From NCBI GenBank assembly GCA_949752745.1, contig OX457032.1:15006836-15070835 (forward strand): a stretch of DNA of 64,000 nucleotides, in the 5' to 3' direction. This document shows positions 41,973-55,625 of the stretch, piece after piece (within the stretch, counting starts at the first letter, position 1; each line of letters opens with the position of its first letter). The DNA comes from Protula sp. h YS-2021 (Eukaryota > Annelida > Polychaeta > Sabellida > Serpulidae). A model generated the notes under the pieces. It was not told where the DNA came from. It was given only the letters and a program-made list of their open reading frames with translations, and did no database searches. Made by a program: the position numbers and the translations under genes.

Positions 41973-42583
41973 TTGATGAAGCACGAAGAAATCCTTGTAA
42001 TCAAAGCATTGTGAAGCTGCATATAAAATTTAAATTAATGCAGCAGTAAAATTTCCCCTTTGAGCCTTCGCCCACCCCAAACAAAAAAAAAAGACTACAG
42101 ATTTTTTCAGATGTACTACACTCATATAGACGAGAAAAAGAAGGTCTATTTGTATGCCATGGAGAACTTCCGTACCAACGGTTTTCAAAACATCGACAAA
42201 AGCGACGACGATGAGGTAACTACAGCCCAATACCTTACATATTAACAAAAACCCTCTCAGAAAACATCCGACGTTGGAAACAGGTCTAAAATAAAAGTCC
42301 AAACAACGTCTTTCTAGTATCGATCTATAGACGTCAAAGAAACGGCGGACATTTTTCTTGTTAAATTCTGTTGTAGAATTGACGGCAGAACTTCAGGGAA
42401 GGCCACCCTGCAAACAGGTCATAGGGGGTAGGGGTAACTTCAGTCCAATCAATCTATCTATAGGCCACTCTGTACAGGCGCTTCGGGTCTTCTGTCTATA
42501 TATATCCACTTCGGGGTACTCAAATCTTATCAGTGTAGTTGTTCATCTTTCCTTCAAACGAAAACAAAAATTATAAAAAAGCA

Positions 42584-42586
<3 letters not shown>

Positions 42587-42671
<85 letters not shown>
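42587..42671. repeat. (TA)n microsatellite, unit B, about 85 bp
   Basis: Half the length of the unit A run (173 bp). Most of the overall length difference between the units comes from here. Confidence 0.95.
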
Positions 42672-42672
<1 letters not shown>

Positions 42673-45310
42673 GTGTAGACGTGCACAGATGTACATATAC
42701 ACATAGTTGATTGCGATAGCCCATGTTCTTGTGGCCCGACAGATCGCAGCCTGGGAGGAGAAACACATACTTATGGCCTTCCGGGAGATCGCACGCTTCC
42801 ATGCAGTCTTTTACGGCAGAACTGACACATTCGACGAGCCTTTACTCACCAAAGCTCTTGCAGCTGACGGAAGGTGGTCAAAAGATAAGCAAGTGTATAT
42901 TAAAACTTTCTACCATGATATTTTCATGCCGGTTGCCCCCCTACCTCGCTCCCTTACCACACCCCGTGATACGACGCATGTCCATTCTTTGTTCGTCTGG
43001 TCAATTGTCAGTTCCTTCCTAGATTGTAAATATGCAACGCCGTATTACTTTACAGTCAATCAAAATTCGCAAAATGCGACTTTTTTTAAGCGACTTGAGC
43101 TTTACCAGATATATTTAAGATATGACAAGTTTGTCAAGGAATCCATTAAGTTTATTTTTAACTTTTTTCGAGCTATAGAATCGTGAAAGCGTTTATTATT
43201 TGACTTTATGTCACTATATAAACAATGTACCCGTGCACAGTGCTATATTTTAAATCATAATGCGCCCCTGCTTAATGGTGACGAACGGTATCTTTGCACA
43301 TCGATAGTTGTTTGTTAAAGGTCCAAAGTTGTCCAGTTTTTTAAAGTTCGCCATCGTCTAGATCACTTTTTGCTGCACCCGTACATAAAGCATCCCTGGT
43401 TCTAATGCGGGTTTAGGCGGGACGTATTTTTTATATTCTTTTACAGTTCAACTCTTCGCATTGTCTTGATAACCTAATGGAATTTTTGTTTATTTTTACG
43501 CATTTTTTCATGCTGCCAAATCATATTTGATTAAATTATATCAATAATTTCGCAATCAGCTATTAATATCCACACGATGCAGAAGTTGTTAAATCATATT
43601 GTTGTTTCATTTTGCTGTACATGTGGATGTTTTTGCTTGCAGTTACATAGCCTTCAGGCCCATATTCCAGGCCATGTGGCAGAGCAATCTGCAGCGGTCT
43701 CCGCACCGATTTGACGCCCGCTCGCAAGATCTCATCCAGAAGATTATCGACAATGTTGATAAACTTCTCGACATTCTAGAAGCATCCCCGCACACCGTCA
43801 TTCATAATGACTTCTCCATCCGCAACACTTGTCTGAGGCCAAATCCAGGTGAGCTCAAGCCAGCAATTGAACTTTTTTACATTCTTTGAATTGTACAGTT
43901 TTTAGAAACATCTCTAGTTGAGTTAAAGGTACCTTCAACTGTTACATGACTTAAGTAAATTGACCATTTATGAAAAATGTTGACCACAGCCCTTATTGGT
44001 CACTAATAATTCATGTTGGCTGAAAATAATTTAATATCTGCAAATTGATTTAACGATATCACTTATTAAATGTAGATTGAAGTTCCGATCTGGGTTTTCT
44101 TCAAAGCAGACAGATGTTTCCAGAGGTGTGGTGTTCTATAACAACGGTTTTTATGATACGACAGGAGAGGGATACTCGCAGGTCTGCATATACGACTGGG
44201 AGCGTATGATCGTCTTCCCGCCTCAACATGACATCGTCGAGTTCCTGTTCTTCATCCTGTCACGTGACCAATCCGGTGACGCAGAAGTTTGGAAGAAATA
44301 CATCAAGGCTTACCATGGTTTTCTCTTGGAGGCAATGCAAACTAGAACCGATTTAGTCCCTGAAGAGGTGTGGAAATCGCTAGAGTTCGGCCAGTTTTGT
44401 CGTGTGTTCGATGCATGCGCCCTGGAGTACACCATATGGCATTTATCGCTCTATGGTATACAGGAAGCTTCTTGTCACTTACCCTTCCTATCGCGGGTGT
44501 GCGCCGCTGCAACAAGCTATGTAAAGATGGTAGCACACACATTTGACTTTCTAAAATAATGTTTATGAAAACAAAATGTTTCGGTAGAAGTTAGGGGCTG
44601 TCGAGGGGATGGGTTAATAAGTACGTTTCGCTTTATAACTTAAGATAATAAATTAAGTTGTCAGATTAAGATTTAAATTAAGATGTCAGTGTGTAGAATC
44701 CATGGTGGTCTAGATTTTGAATGTGCCTCTCAAGCGGTGATTGTAATGAAGTTTATTTGTGAAGATTTATACGCTAGCATTCGAGAATAACACAAATGAC
44801 ATCACTTCTCTTTGAACCTTAGGTTTGGATTAAGCACTGTCTAACATCCGTCGTGAATATCACGCTCCTAAGTGTAAATTTCGCTACTCAGTCGCGATAT
44901 CAGTCTAGTTATGTTTAATGTGTTTTTGAAAGGGATGGCATGTTTATTTGTTAGTGTGGGTTTGGCTCATCCCATCTCATGTCTCTAATCGTTTCACACG
45001 CGTGTCTGAGATGGTCGTGTGGAGAAGCTCCTGCGAACCGTTCAAATAAAATTGTTTGTTATTGAAATTTTATTTGTTTTACTTTTTTAACACTTGGAAA
45101 ATCGAAGACTTGCAAAGAATATATTGGAGTTGTACGTGGTCAATGTTTCAGACCTGTTTTGTCTTTACTGGACCATCATTTTGTCTTTACTATTTGTCAC
45201 TGTTGGGAAGTGCTTCAAGAATAGCAGACATGTAAAGAGGCGCAGTGAGTCTAACTGATGCTTTATTTAAAGCACCGTAAAAATATGGAAACACTCAAAA
45301 CGAGGCTTAA

Positions 45311-45902
45311 AGGGAAATGCGGGTATCTCTGCGCCATCTAGCGACCGAAATGCGCATTACATTGAATATCGCTGAGTTTGAATCCAAGTTTATACAGTAT
45401 AAATAGCTACTAAATCCGTCTAGATGGAATTTTTTTATTCAAAGACAAACAGGATAGTGTCCAGAAATGGTCTGTATTGATATTTTGTTCCTAGAAGGGC
45501 CTGTGTTGATATATTGTCCATTAAAATCATATTACACTGTTTTTACCATTTATCCGTTGAGCCAATGGGATTTTGTCAAAAAATTGTATAATTCTCTTAT
45601 TGATACGGTGACATATATTTTTTATTCGCTTAAAACATTTCGTATGACGTATTCTTCACACAGGGAAAAAATGAGGCAATTGTCAATTGTGATTATGTGT
45701 GAATTTTGCATTTTGATTGAAATTTCTTGGTTTTCCCAATGGTTTCTATAGTAAAAGAACGCGACCTTTCAGTGTCTTTATTTCTCTTATAACATCGGTG
45801 ACCCCCCTTTTTCTTTTCACCCTTGAATATATACCCTCAAAGCATTAAACTGTGAAAGTATGAAGGAAATGTCAATTGTAGGTGAGATACCCGCATTTCC
45901 CT
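45311..45902. mobile_element. TTAA-flanked MITE, unit B copy
   Basis: Same element as 36090-36681, at offset 9221, with the same perfect TIR and TTAA flanks. Confidence 0.85.
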
Positions 45903-48288
45903 TTAAGTAAAAGAATAACAATTTACAAGACGTCACACTCTTTTGACACATACACATTGGCAAATTCTTAATAAATCTTACTCGAAACCTTATATTAACG
46001 TATTTTACTGGGATGGGACTTGTAACCACGGACCGCAAGAATAAAACTGAACATACTACATTAAATCTCACACCAAAATAATCTATAAAATGTGTTTCCT
46101 TATTTAACAGAAGCAATTTACGGACGTTTTCACATTGGTGTAGTTACAACTAGAGAAATTCAAGATGGCGGTTCACTTTTGCATAATGCAATTTGATTGG
46201 CCGAAGCGTATTACGTGACCTTCCGAGCAACTGGTCGCTTACCAGCACAGACGCTATTCCTCTGATCATGCTGGCCCCAGAGCTACCAAATTTCCTTGCT
46301 TGATTTGAAGTTGTGCGCCCTTTTGTTTTCAGCTTTGTTTTCATTTTCATGATCAAAACGTGATGCAAAAATAAAATGTTATTTTTTATCAAGAAATGCA
46401 ACGCATTAAAGTCTGCAGCAGCATTTGCGCATAACCCTCTCGCATCTGCCAACAGCTACACTGCGCATTATATAAAAGATGTGAGCTTTATTTGCAAAAG
46501 CCAAATACGTTGGGCATAGAGAAATGCTTGTGTTGATTTTATAACAATGGAGCATGGATGCGAAATCTTTCGTGGTCATTTTGAAGCAACTGAAAGTTCA
46601 TATATATTACCAGCTTCAGTTACGCACTATTTTTGGTGGATTGGGGATGGGGGGGGAGGGGGAGGGGCTGGCGGGGAAGGGATGCTGTTTCAAGTGCTTT
46701 TTCTAGAAAGGTTTCGAACTGGCAAAAAAGTTTCTTAGAAAGGTTTTGGGATATAAAAAAAAAACATTGTCTTATCTGTGAAGGAAAAGTCAATTAAAAT
46801 CAGGCTAAAAAGTGTTTAAAATTCTACTGGAAGGGAGAAAGTGATTTTTGGCCAAGTGTTTAATGTTTTGCTTTGAAAAATTTGGTTCTCGTTCTGCCTT
46901 GTCCTTCAAGGTTGACCTCAAACGGAGGTCAAATTTTTTATCTTACTTTTTTTTCCAGACTATTCCTCCTAGACGTAAGCATAAGAGATACCCCGGTGTC
47001 CTTGACCACTATCTGGAGAAATATAGTCATTTTCAGCTCATTTTCGACCGTTTGGGCTTGAAAGACGTTACATAAGAGGCATCTCTTCGCATAACATAAC
47101 ACATTGTTTTGTGGTTCATCTAAATGGGCCATTCCGCTATCTGGTGGAACTGGGTCTAATATAAGTTACATTCATGTATTTCAATTTTGTTTACTGCTTT
47201 TGTTAGTCACTACACGTGCATGCAACAGGTCGGGTGGAACCCCATTCCTTCCCTTGAAAATAAACCCCCGGAAATAATCATTTTGAAAAGAATATTTTTT
47301 CAAGGGCTGGGAGAGACGCGGGGACGGGGGTGGGGAAGGGGGTTCCTGAATTCACAGCTGTCCGGTGTCATGGTGTGAGCTAGTTTTCGATGTACGTATA
47401 TGATTATTTTGGATTTAAGTCCCCTTTTGACCCTCTGCAGTATAATGTCCAGTTTATTTGTTATTTGTTTTACTGATCTTTACACATTAAATAGTATTTA
47501 ATTACACATTATATGAGTACTTTTGAGACATCAGTGCAGGAGTTGTCTGTAAAATCAGTTTTTATCTTTATCATTCATTTCAGGTACCAACAATCTCATA
47601 TTCACGACTGGGTTCATATGTAACTTTCACTGACACAATAGCTATGTTTTCTTTGCGATTAAACCTTTTTGGATACAAAACACATAAATTTTATACTGAA
47701 CCAGACCGTATTCTGCGCTGAAGCATCCAAACAGTTGTTATAAATCAGCCGACCTCTGATAGTATCTATTTGTTATGCATAAACACAGGGCGGATGTATA
47801 TTTTAAAAGCAGTTCCGCTCTTTTATGAGTATTATTTTCGTGGAATTCCCAGTGGGTTTGGGGAATAAAAAGATCGAATCGCCAAAGAGATTTGCTGTTG
47901 AACAACAACGGCATCCCAACATGAAAGAAGTTGTCACAGTTAATTTTCACCTTTTGCGAAAAAGTAGGGGTCACGTGATAAAAAAAATGTACAAGAAAGT
48001 TCAGATCGCGAAGTTATCCATATAGAAACTTGGGAGTCCGAAAATGAAGTGTAAATTTCTGGAGGTTTTCGAAATAGCAAGTGTCACCTGACCTTTCACC
48101 TTGAAAAATAAGTCAAAGATTTATGTAACTCTGTGAAAGGGGTAGAATCTGAAAACGAGGTCAAAATCTGTAACGCCTTCAGAGATAACACTGGTCATGG
48201 GACGTCACATGACCTCTGACCATTAAAATTTAGGTCAAAGTTAAGATCACGAAGTTGATCCTTACGTAACTCCGAAGAAGGAGTTCAA
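45903..48288. other. Non-coding remainder of unit B
   Basis: Repeats 36682-39069 almost exactly, including the satellite fragments. Differences are limited to single-base changes and homopolymer length. Confidence 0.5.
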
Positions 48289-50055
48289 AACTGAAGTCAA
48301 TTTCGTGCCATCTCCAACGGTTTCCGAGATAACACAGATCACGTGAATTTTTACGTTGGTATGTCCATTGAACAAAGCTAACAGATTGCCAGGTTTGTAC
48401 TGAGTTGGAATCTAAAAATGATGTGTCCAGAATTGCTCGTACCGTTTTCGAGATCAATCGATGTCCTTAAAAACCAGTTTTTCGGAATCTGACCTTGTTT
48501 CCAATGGTCAACGTCAACTATTTATATGGATTTTCTTAGTTCCCATCATTCTCCTTACTTGAACAAAGTTTTATTTCTTTAGTCCCTTTGGTTGAAAAAA
48601 AGGAAAAAAGTTTGATAGTTGAAGAAGAATAGTTGAAACAACCCCATATAAAATGTTCAATTTCATGTTGAGAACAAGTGCATAGAAACTACTGGTTTTT
48701 ATAAGTCTCGAATATTCACGTTTTTTCTTCGTAGCCGTTTGCATTAATATTAGGTTTAAAAGAATGCTTTTGTTGTCACATTAGTCTTAACTGAACTGCA
48801 AAGTAGAAAACATTCGGTGAAAAAACTGAAGTCACTGCTTCATACATTGTTTACTTACTTTTATAACTACGCCAAATGTCATTTCATTTTATACAAGGAA
48901 AATAATGTATGAAAACTTCGAATGAATAAGGACATAAAATGCCTCCAATTTAACAGAAAAGCAGTGCTGTGCGATTATCCGCCATTGGATTATTCTTCCG
49001 AATATAATTTTATGGATATAACTTTCCGAACTTTGTCTTCATTCTTTACGAAAATTTGAAGAAGAAAAATGTAACTATAACATCAGTGCACGTCTACATC
49101 ATTGTAGCTTAGTATATTGAACACTTTTAAACACGTTTTTTTTTTTTTTGTTTTCTGTTTTTTTTTTTATAAATTTACATGTACATTATGTCACGATAAC
49201 AAATCAGAGTTCAAGTCGTGTTGGCCACTTGGTAGCACTCGTGTTGCCATGCATATAAAAACGCGCGTTGAAAGGTGGTTAAATGTGTTCCACGTTGAGT
49301 GTCATTTTCGTTTAAAAAATTAGGAATATTTACTAAGTACTTAGCTTTGGCAAGTCCAAGACTTGCAGCGAGTATATTGAAGTTCCTACAGGCCCAATGT
49401 TTGTCACATTTTTTTTGTCTTTTTTCTGGTCAGTCATTTTGTCTTTACTACTCCTCTGGCCGGGTGTAGGAAATAATGGCAAAATAAATAATGGCAATGG
49501 AAAAAATGGCACACGGAAATAATGGCAAGGGAAAAAGTGTGCAAAGTGTAAAAACGGAAAATATGGCAAGTCCTCCTAAATTTAGTCGTGTTTAAATTGA
49601 ATATATTAGCTACCTCGCTTACTCACGATCAAAGAAAAGACCATTCAGTGCCATATTAACACACACTGCAAATCAGCTGGTTTTGCAGTGACTGATGTTA
49701 ATAGTGGTACGATGTACAATTTTGTGGAATAAGTTTAATGGCTGATGTAGAAACTGCAGCTGTAAATAAGTAAATAAATAAAGTATAAAGAAAATTTTTA
49801 TGCCTTAATTTGCCATTTTTGTCATTATGTCAACTAGACCAAATATGCTGGTTATAATGAAATGTTTGCGTTTGTTTTTATAAGAACGACGCGTGGATGA
49901 AAAATCTTACATGGTCATTTTAAGCACAATGAATGTTTATATAATTTATCAGCTTCAGTTATGCACTATTCTTTGTGAGCAGAATGCCATTTCATAGCGT
50001 AAGTTGCAAAGATTTGTTTTTTTTTTCAGAAAGGTTGCGAACTGGCAAAACAGGT
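48289..50055. other. Intergenic, no gene recognised
   Basis: AT-rich with T-runs (49137-49168). At about 49470-49565 a phrase (a)aataatggcaa is repeated five times in the style of the phrase-built transposon ends, with no inverted partner found. About 48290-48520 continues the satellite-like phrases ending unit B. Confidence 0.4.
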
Positions 50056-50852
50056 ATCCAGACAGAAGGGCCTTGGACAAAAGGGCCTTGGACATAAGGG
50101 CCTTTCCCAAAACGGCCTTTCCCAAAAAGGCCTTTCCCAAAACGGCCCTAAATGAAAAGTTGGACAAAAGGGCCTTGAGAATTTTTTTCTAGGATTTTGA
50201 GTTTTAATTATTTAATAAAATATGCAATAAAATAAAAAATAAAAAACATGCTTCATTGTGTTTTTAAAGATAACTGCCTTGATGTTTTGTTTCAATTACT
50301 CCCCATCACTGAAATTTCCGAAGCACAGTGCCACAGGTTAATCCCTGTTTGTACAATCAGTGCCTTGATGTTTTACTCATTGTAAAGACTCTTTTAATTA
50401 ATTCGCATCACTGTGCCAGATTTCGGAGTCAGTGTGCCACAAAAGATAATCTCTGTCCTTTGTTTTGTTTCTCTGCACTGTGCTGTTTAAACACACGCGC
50501 TAAGCCAGATGATGTTGGCGTGTCAGTGTCTTGCAGATATATGAGTTCTAAATTTGAAGCCATTATTTGAACTGTGACCAACAGCAATGGACACAAGACA
50601 AAGTAATAAATGACAGCCAAAATTTTGTCTGAATCAGGCAAAAAAATCAATAAACTTTGTTTTTGGAGTTTTTATTTTATCACACAAAAAATAAAAATAA
50701 TTTTGAGAACCATATCCAAAAAAAATTCTCAAGGCCCTTCTGTCCAGCTTTTCATTTCGGGCCATTTTGGGAAAGGCCCTTTTGGAAAAGGCCGTTTTGG
50801 GAAAGGCCCTTATGTCCAAGGCCCTTTTGTCCAGGGCCCTTCTGTCCCGGAT
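50056..50852. mobile_element. 797-bp TIR element with phrase-built ends (ggacaaaagggcctt)
   Basis: Left end ATCCAGACAGAAGGGCCTTG; right end reversed ATCCGGGACAGAAGGGCCCT. The TIRs extend about 130 bp and consist of repeats of GGACAAAAGGGCCTT and CCCAAAACGGCCTTT. The interior (50190-50720) is AT-rich with no transposase. The frame at 50429-50650 has no known domain. Confidence 0.82.
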
Positions 50853-52098
50853 TTTTAGACAGACTCTGTCGGGTTGTCTTTTGAAATCACTTTTGTTTTA
50901 CAAAATGCATCTCCTCGTACAGTTTTGATTGGATCTTTTTGAAATTACACAAGTTCAATCTCTAGGTGGTCCACTACTGGAAAATTACTTTTTTCGCGAT
51001 CGAAGAAAGCCGAAATACCGGGACTTGTAAAATTTTGCTGAACTTCAAAACGCATTTCTTCATACAGTTTTGGTTGGATCTTCTTAATATTACACATGTA
51101 CAATCTCTAAGTGGTCCTCTACCGGAAACTACTTTTTCTACAATCGGCTGAAAAGAGCTCTAATGACGGGACTTTGAAAATTTGTATATTTTGATATATT
51201 TTTTTACATATATCTACAATATCTGTGGGGCAGTAGTTGAATCAAACATCCCTTTGTCGCCCCTCCTTTCCCTTCCCTTTCCTCCCTCTCCTGCCCCCCC
51301 CCCCCCACCATCCCACCCCCATCCCAACATTGACACACGACCAGAGTTACTTTTGACCGGATTGAATCTGTAGAAAAAGCCGTGTTGTGTATGCGTATTT
51401 TAATGCAGTGTTAACAGAAGCCTGTGATTTCCCCATGACCCATTTTAGCATTGTAGTTCCTTTGTATGCCTTTGGAGTCTATCAATAGTTGTGTGTGTTG
51501 CAAAAAGGGCCGATTACACAAGAGACGCTGCAAAGAAAAATTATTTCTCAGTGGCGGATTCGGGGGAGGTTCAGAGGTCATGAAACCCTTCCCCCTAAAT
51601 TTTGGTTTTCTGAAACTTTTAAACTCAAGGTGTCATAAGTCTAAACCTCCCCCCTCCCCTTCATGAAAAGTTGGATCCGGCCAGATTCTTGAATCGTTGT
51701 GTTTGAGTGATGGGTCACAATTAAAAGCCATAAGGAGAGAGAAAGCTATGTCTCCCTTCATTGTTTAGTAAATTTAATCTGCAAAAATATAATAGTTGCT
51801 TTGTGGTGCGTTAGTCGTAGTGAATTCCTGTCATTTTGTCTTTGCAATAGAATAGAACGACAAGTGACCACTAACACAAGTATCTCCATTTCAAAAAAAA
51901 TTAAATAAACTTCCAGGTTAGTGATTAACTTAACTAGTTTTTGACCAATGTTGCTGTTGGGGATGGGACGGAGGATAATATATTCACGCAGGGGTCCATC
52001 TTACCGAAAAATATCTTTGGTGCTGTCATTTTTTATTTATACAACAGCTGAATGTATGATTTTGAAAGCAACTATGAGATGGTAAAGTGATTTACTGA
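50853..52098. other. Intergenic, with a two-copy repeat
   Basis: At about 50899-51190 a unit of about 150 bp containing tacagttttgattggatctt and ggtggtccactactgg is present twice with divergence. C-rich tract at 51262-51325. No gene was seen. Confidence 0.4.
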
Positions 52099-52957
52099 AT
52101 CCAGGTCAAAATGACTACGGCCGAAATGCTCCAAAAACTGCAAGGGAGGTCAAAATGACTACGGCGAAAATGTCTCAGATTTCTCATTAGAAAATTTAAC
52201 TAATCTAGGGATCTTTTGGCATTTTATTTTTTGCAACAAAATTGGTATGTGGGTCTTTTATTTTGTCAGCAAAATTTATTTTATGAAATGAAGATTGTTG
52301 TTTTTTTCTTCTGCCATTCATTGCAACATAATAAACTGAACCAATGTGAAAATGTGATAACAGAACATATTTACACACGCGCAATTGTCTGTTTCTACAA
52401 CTAATGAGAACTGCAGCTGGAATAAAACGAACATGTTAAAGCGTCAGAACTTAAGAAGCGTATCAACCTTCATACGATCAAGTTACAGTAAAAAAACGTT
52501 GGTGTGATATCTCTTTGGAACGAACAGTTCCATAACGTCCCATATCAACCCTGGAGTTCTTGATTCTCCAAATCCACTGGCATCCAACGCAAGTTGTGTC
52601 TCCCAGTTATATATATGCATCGTGTCCACTGCCGGATTAGCAGCCGCGTACTCACTGGCACCGTTTCTGACATTTTTGAAAGATAAGAATGCGACATTGT
52701 GTCGCCAGTTGCATGCATTCCCTGTTTCTAGACGGATTAAGTACACCGCACACGGATTAAGTGCGATGCACGTCCAGAGTAATTTCAAAAGTGACACGAA
52801 TTACTCCGGACAGTCCGCTAAAAACCTGCAGCGTTTTATAAAAGTTTTTGTTTTTCATTATTATACTTTTCATATCTGCTGGCATTTTGACCGCAGTCAT
52901 TTTGATCCACCTTGCAGATTTTGGGGCATTTTGGCCGTAGTCATTTTGACCGGATAC
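52099..52957. mobile_element. 859-bp TIR element with phrase-built ends (ggtcaaaatgactacggcc)
   Basis: Left end ATCCAGGTCAAAATGACTAC; right end reversed ATCCGGTCAAAATGACTACG. Two phrase copies lie in each TIR, separated by ccaaaaactgcaag. Interior frames on both strands (52483-52797 minus, 52622 onwards plus) match nothing I recognise. The ATCC(A/G)G termini are shared with the 50056 element. Confidence 0.8.
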
Positions 52958-54955
52958 CTTGTTGACTGTCCTTGCTTTGGGCTCGGCTGGTTGCAATGTC
53001 CCTGGGCATTCTTGTTTAGAAAGATTTCGGAATATGAAAAAAGTCTCTAAGTGAAAAGCAAACCAAACTCAGACTGAAAAGTTTTTAAAATTCTACTCGA
53101 TAACACCTTTTAGAAAGATTTCAGAATACAAAAAAAATTGTCTCTAAAGGAAAAAAACAAATCGTAATCAAGCTGAAAAGTTTTAAAATCCTGCTCAAGG
53201 GATAAAAGTGATTCTTAAAAAAAATATTTTTTTTGGCCAAGTGTTTAATATGTCTTTTTGAGACACATGTTCTCGTTTCGGGACTGCACACAAAAACGCA
53301 ACATTCAACAGATTTGTAATGATTGTAGTAAAGTATGATGTAGCTATGCTTATATCCAAATGTATATCATTTGGTGCCAAGTAATGTTTTATACTGAGAT
53401 TAAATTTGAAAACCATGTTTAAGGGGCAAAATTTCCAAGGATTTCGTGAATGACCATAGTGGATTTTTTCAGTTTAGGCGTCGTTTATAAAATCATGGAC
53501 ACGCGAGGTAACCGATTTTGCACGTGATTTGTCTCTGCCCTTTGCCCCAGGAAGTCTTACTTAGGCGGCATGTGCAATAAACTGAGAAACTTAAAAAAAC
53601 ACCTTTCAGTCTAGACCATATCGTTCAATGATTTTTATCCTACAGTTGATAATTTGCACAGAACATTAATGAAATTCATTAAAATCTTTTTAACCAACTA
53701 GTGCCAGAAAATTACTCACTATGGTGTGTATTTGAAGCAATGAACAAGCAAATGCCGATCAATAATTTCACTGTGCAGTGGCTAGGAAATTATGACTTGA
53801 TTATATGCACAGTCAAGTATGCCCTAAGACTTCAATAATTGCATCTATCAGTTCAATTTCGAACAAAATTACAGCCTAAAGACGGTTTTAAGAGACATTC
53901 ACCAAGAAATAATAATCACAATCCTCCTTTTATCTCTGTTGTCTTTCCTGTTGGGGTAGAGGTCACCAAAAGTCACCAAATATTTCCTCCATGTTTCATC
54001 GAAATCGGCCAAGGCTGTCAAAAGCTAACGTTATGCTGAGAACAATGTAACGGACAGACGGAAACTTCGAAAATGTCCATATATCTTTTGCCATGCGGGG
54101 AGACATAATAAATCTGATATATCTGAAGTACGCTTCTCCTTTCTTTCCGTTTGTTTTATTCTCTAGTCAACTGTTTTCACTAAATGAACGACTTTATTTA
54201 AGATAACTGCTATTTTCTGTGTGTATGCAGCTGCCTAACGTATATACACATACGTTAAAAAGAAAACCACCAGATGACATAATAGTTTACGTAACAAGTA
54301 TGACGCTTTTCTCATATGAACCATTACATACACATAAACACACATGCTAGTAACAATTAAACTAGAAAGATCCCAAGAGAGATTTGATTTTATGTACACA
54401 AAAGAAGTATAAGGAAATTATCAACATATCTTAAATAGTTGTTGACCGTACGAACACGTTTATGTCATATATCGTAGCATATGTTATCCCAAGTATGATT
54501 ATAGCTAACACAAAACCACAGACCACATATGGTCGTCGGCATCCCTCCATCTACGAAATAATACCTGTTTCCTTTTTTATTTTCGCCAAAACCTTGTCAC
54601 GCGAATCCTCTGAGACGGCTAGGGCTAGGAAGATCAAATTTGGCAGAGTATAGCATGTCTAGTTGGTCCAGTTCAATTCTTTTAAGAAATTCATTAACAT
54701 TCAATATTTAAAAATGTACATTTAAATTTTGCAATTTACACCCATTAAAAGGTAGGCAAACGCTTCGCTTTCGAAGTCAAAGGAACTATTATGCTATCAG
54801 CCTAGGCGTATAGGTCGCCCGTCTCTCTACAACGATTACAGGATGTGTGTGCAAGCTGAAGTGGACTGCAGCGTTTGGGTTTTTCCCAGTTGCTAAAGAG
54901 TGATGAAATTTAGCTCACTGATAGAGGGTGATGAGATGTCGTGAAATCCGCATTT
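52958..54955. other. Intergenic with dispersed-repeat fragment
   Basis: About 53940-54110 carries a phrase series (gtttcatcgaaatcggccaa, aacggacagacgga, tgccatgcggggagacataa) that looks like the end of a dispersed repeat. The rest is AT-rich. No gene was seen. Confidence 0.4.
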
Positions 54956-55625
54956 TTAACCAGGAGCTTAGAAAACGATTGATCATTTTCTCGAAAACGG
55001 TGAGAGATTTTGAGCTTATTTTCGACCCTTTCGGCCCAAAAGAGTTTATATAAGAGTGACCTTGAACTCCTCGGTCATAGTCAAAGTAAGAAACCGGAAG
55101 AGGGCCATTATCTCGAAAATAGTTAGAGATTTTGAGCTTATTTTCGACCCTTTGGGCCTAAAAGACGATATGCAAGAGGTACATCTGTGACTTTGATCTC
55201 CTCGGACATGGTCAAAGTTAAAAACGGAAGTTGACCATTATCTCGAAAACAGTTAGGGTTTGAGCGATTTTGAGCTTATTTTCGAGCCTTTGGGCCTAAA
55301 AATGTACCTTGGTGACCTTGACCTCTTCGGCCATAGTCCAAGTCAAACACCTGAAGTGGGCCATTATCTCGAAAACGGTCAAAGACAGAGCGATATGTGG
55401 GAGGTATCTCGGGGGCCTTGAGCTCCTCGGCCATGGTCAAAGTCAAAAATGGAAGTGGACCATTATCTCGAAAACGGTTATAGATAGAGCAATTTTGAAG
55501 ACGATATGACGATATGTCAGAGGCACCTCGGTAACCTTGACGGTCTCTGCCATGGTCAAGGCCAAGTCCAGAAGTGGACCATTATCTGAAAAATGGTTAG
55601 AGACAGTCAATGTCATGGTCAGTAT
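54956..55625. repeat. Satellite block, about 5 degenerate units of about 120-140 bp, forward orientation
   Basis: Units contain ccattatctcgaaaacggtt, gagcttattttcgaccctt and ctcctcggccatggtcaaag. Unit starts are at about 55012, 55134 and 55272, with shorter ones after. The same family lies inverted at 63730-64000, and a single unit occurs in each 9.3-kb duplication unit. Confidence 0.8.

Larger units (their letters stand above)
39070..44559 (+). pseudogene. APH-fold phosphotransferase-like protein, copy B, 5'-truncated by the duplication breakpoint
   Basis: Exon equivalents are 39070-39414, 40538-40622, 42111-42215, 42707-42888, 43643-43848 and 44114-44559. The breakpoint removes the first 65 coding bases, including the start codon. 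Upstream, the frame reads through YVTPKKEFKT into a stop near 39020 with no ATG. The first in-frame ATG is at 39146 (MVDNHV), so a protein about 47 residues shorter is possible. Catalytic motifs HNDFSIRN and IYDWE are intact and exons 5 and 6 carry no stop. The exon 4 donor has changed from GTAAGT to GCAAGT, which could still work as a GC-AG intron. Changes in exon 4 are Val to Ala and Glu to Asp, and the exon 4/5 junction residue changes from Lys to Asn. It may be a pseudogene or a young paralogue using a new promoter. Confidence 0.7.
39070..48288. repeat. 9.2-kb tandem duplication, unit B
   Basis: Direct repeat of unit A, ending where the two sequences part (ggagttcaaaac, followed by gaaagt in A and tgaagtc in B). 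The end of A reads straight into the exon 1 fragment of B. The junction shares only a few bases with either parental side. Confidence 0.95.

Noticed and set aside
52483..52797. Minus-strand frame of 104 codons inside the 52099 element
   Set aside because: No transposase motif recognised, and the overlapping plus-strand frame is equally long.
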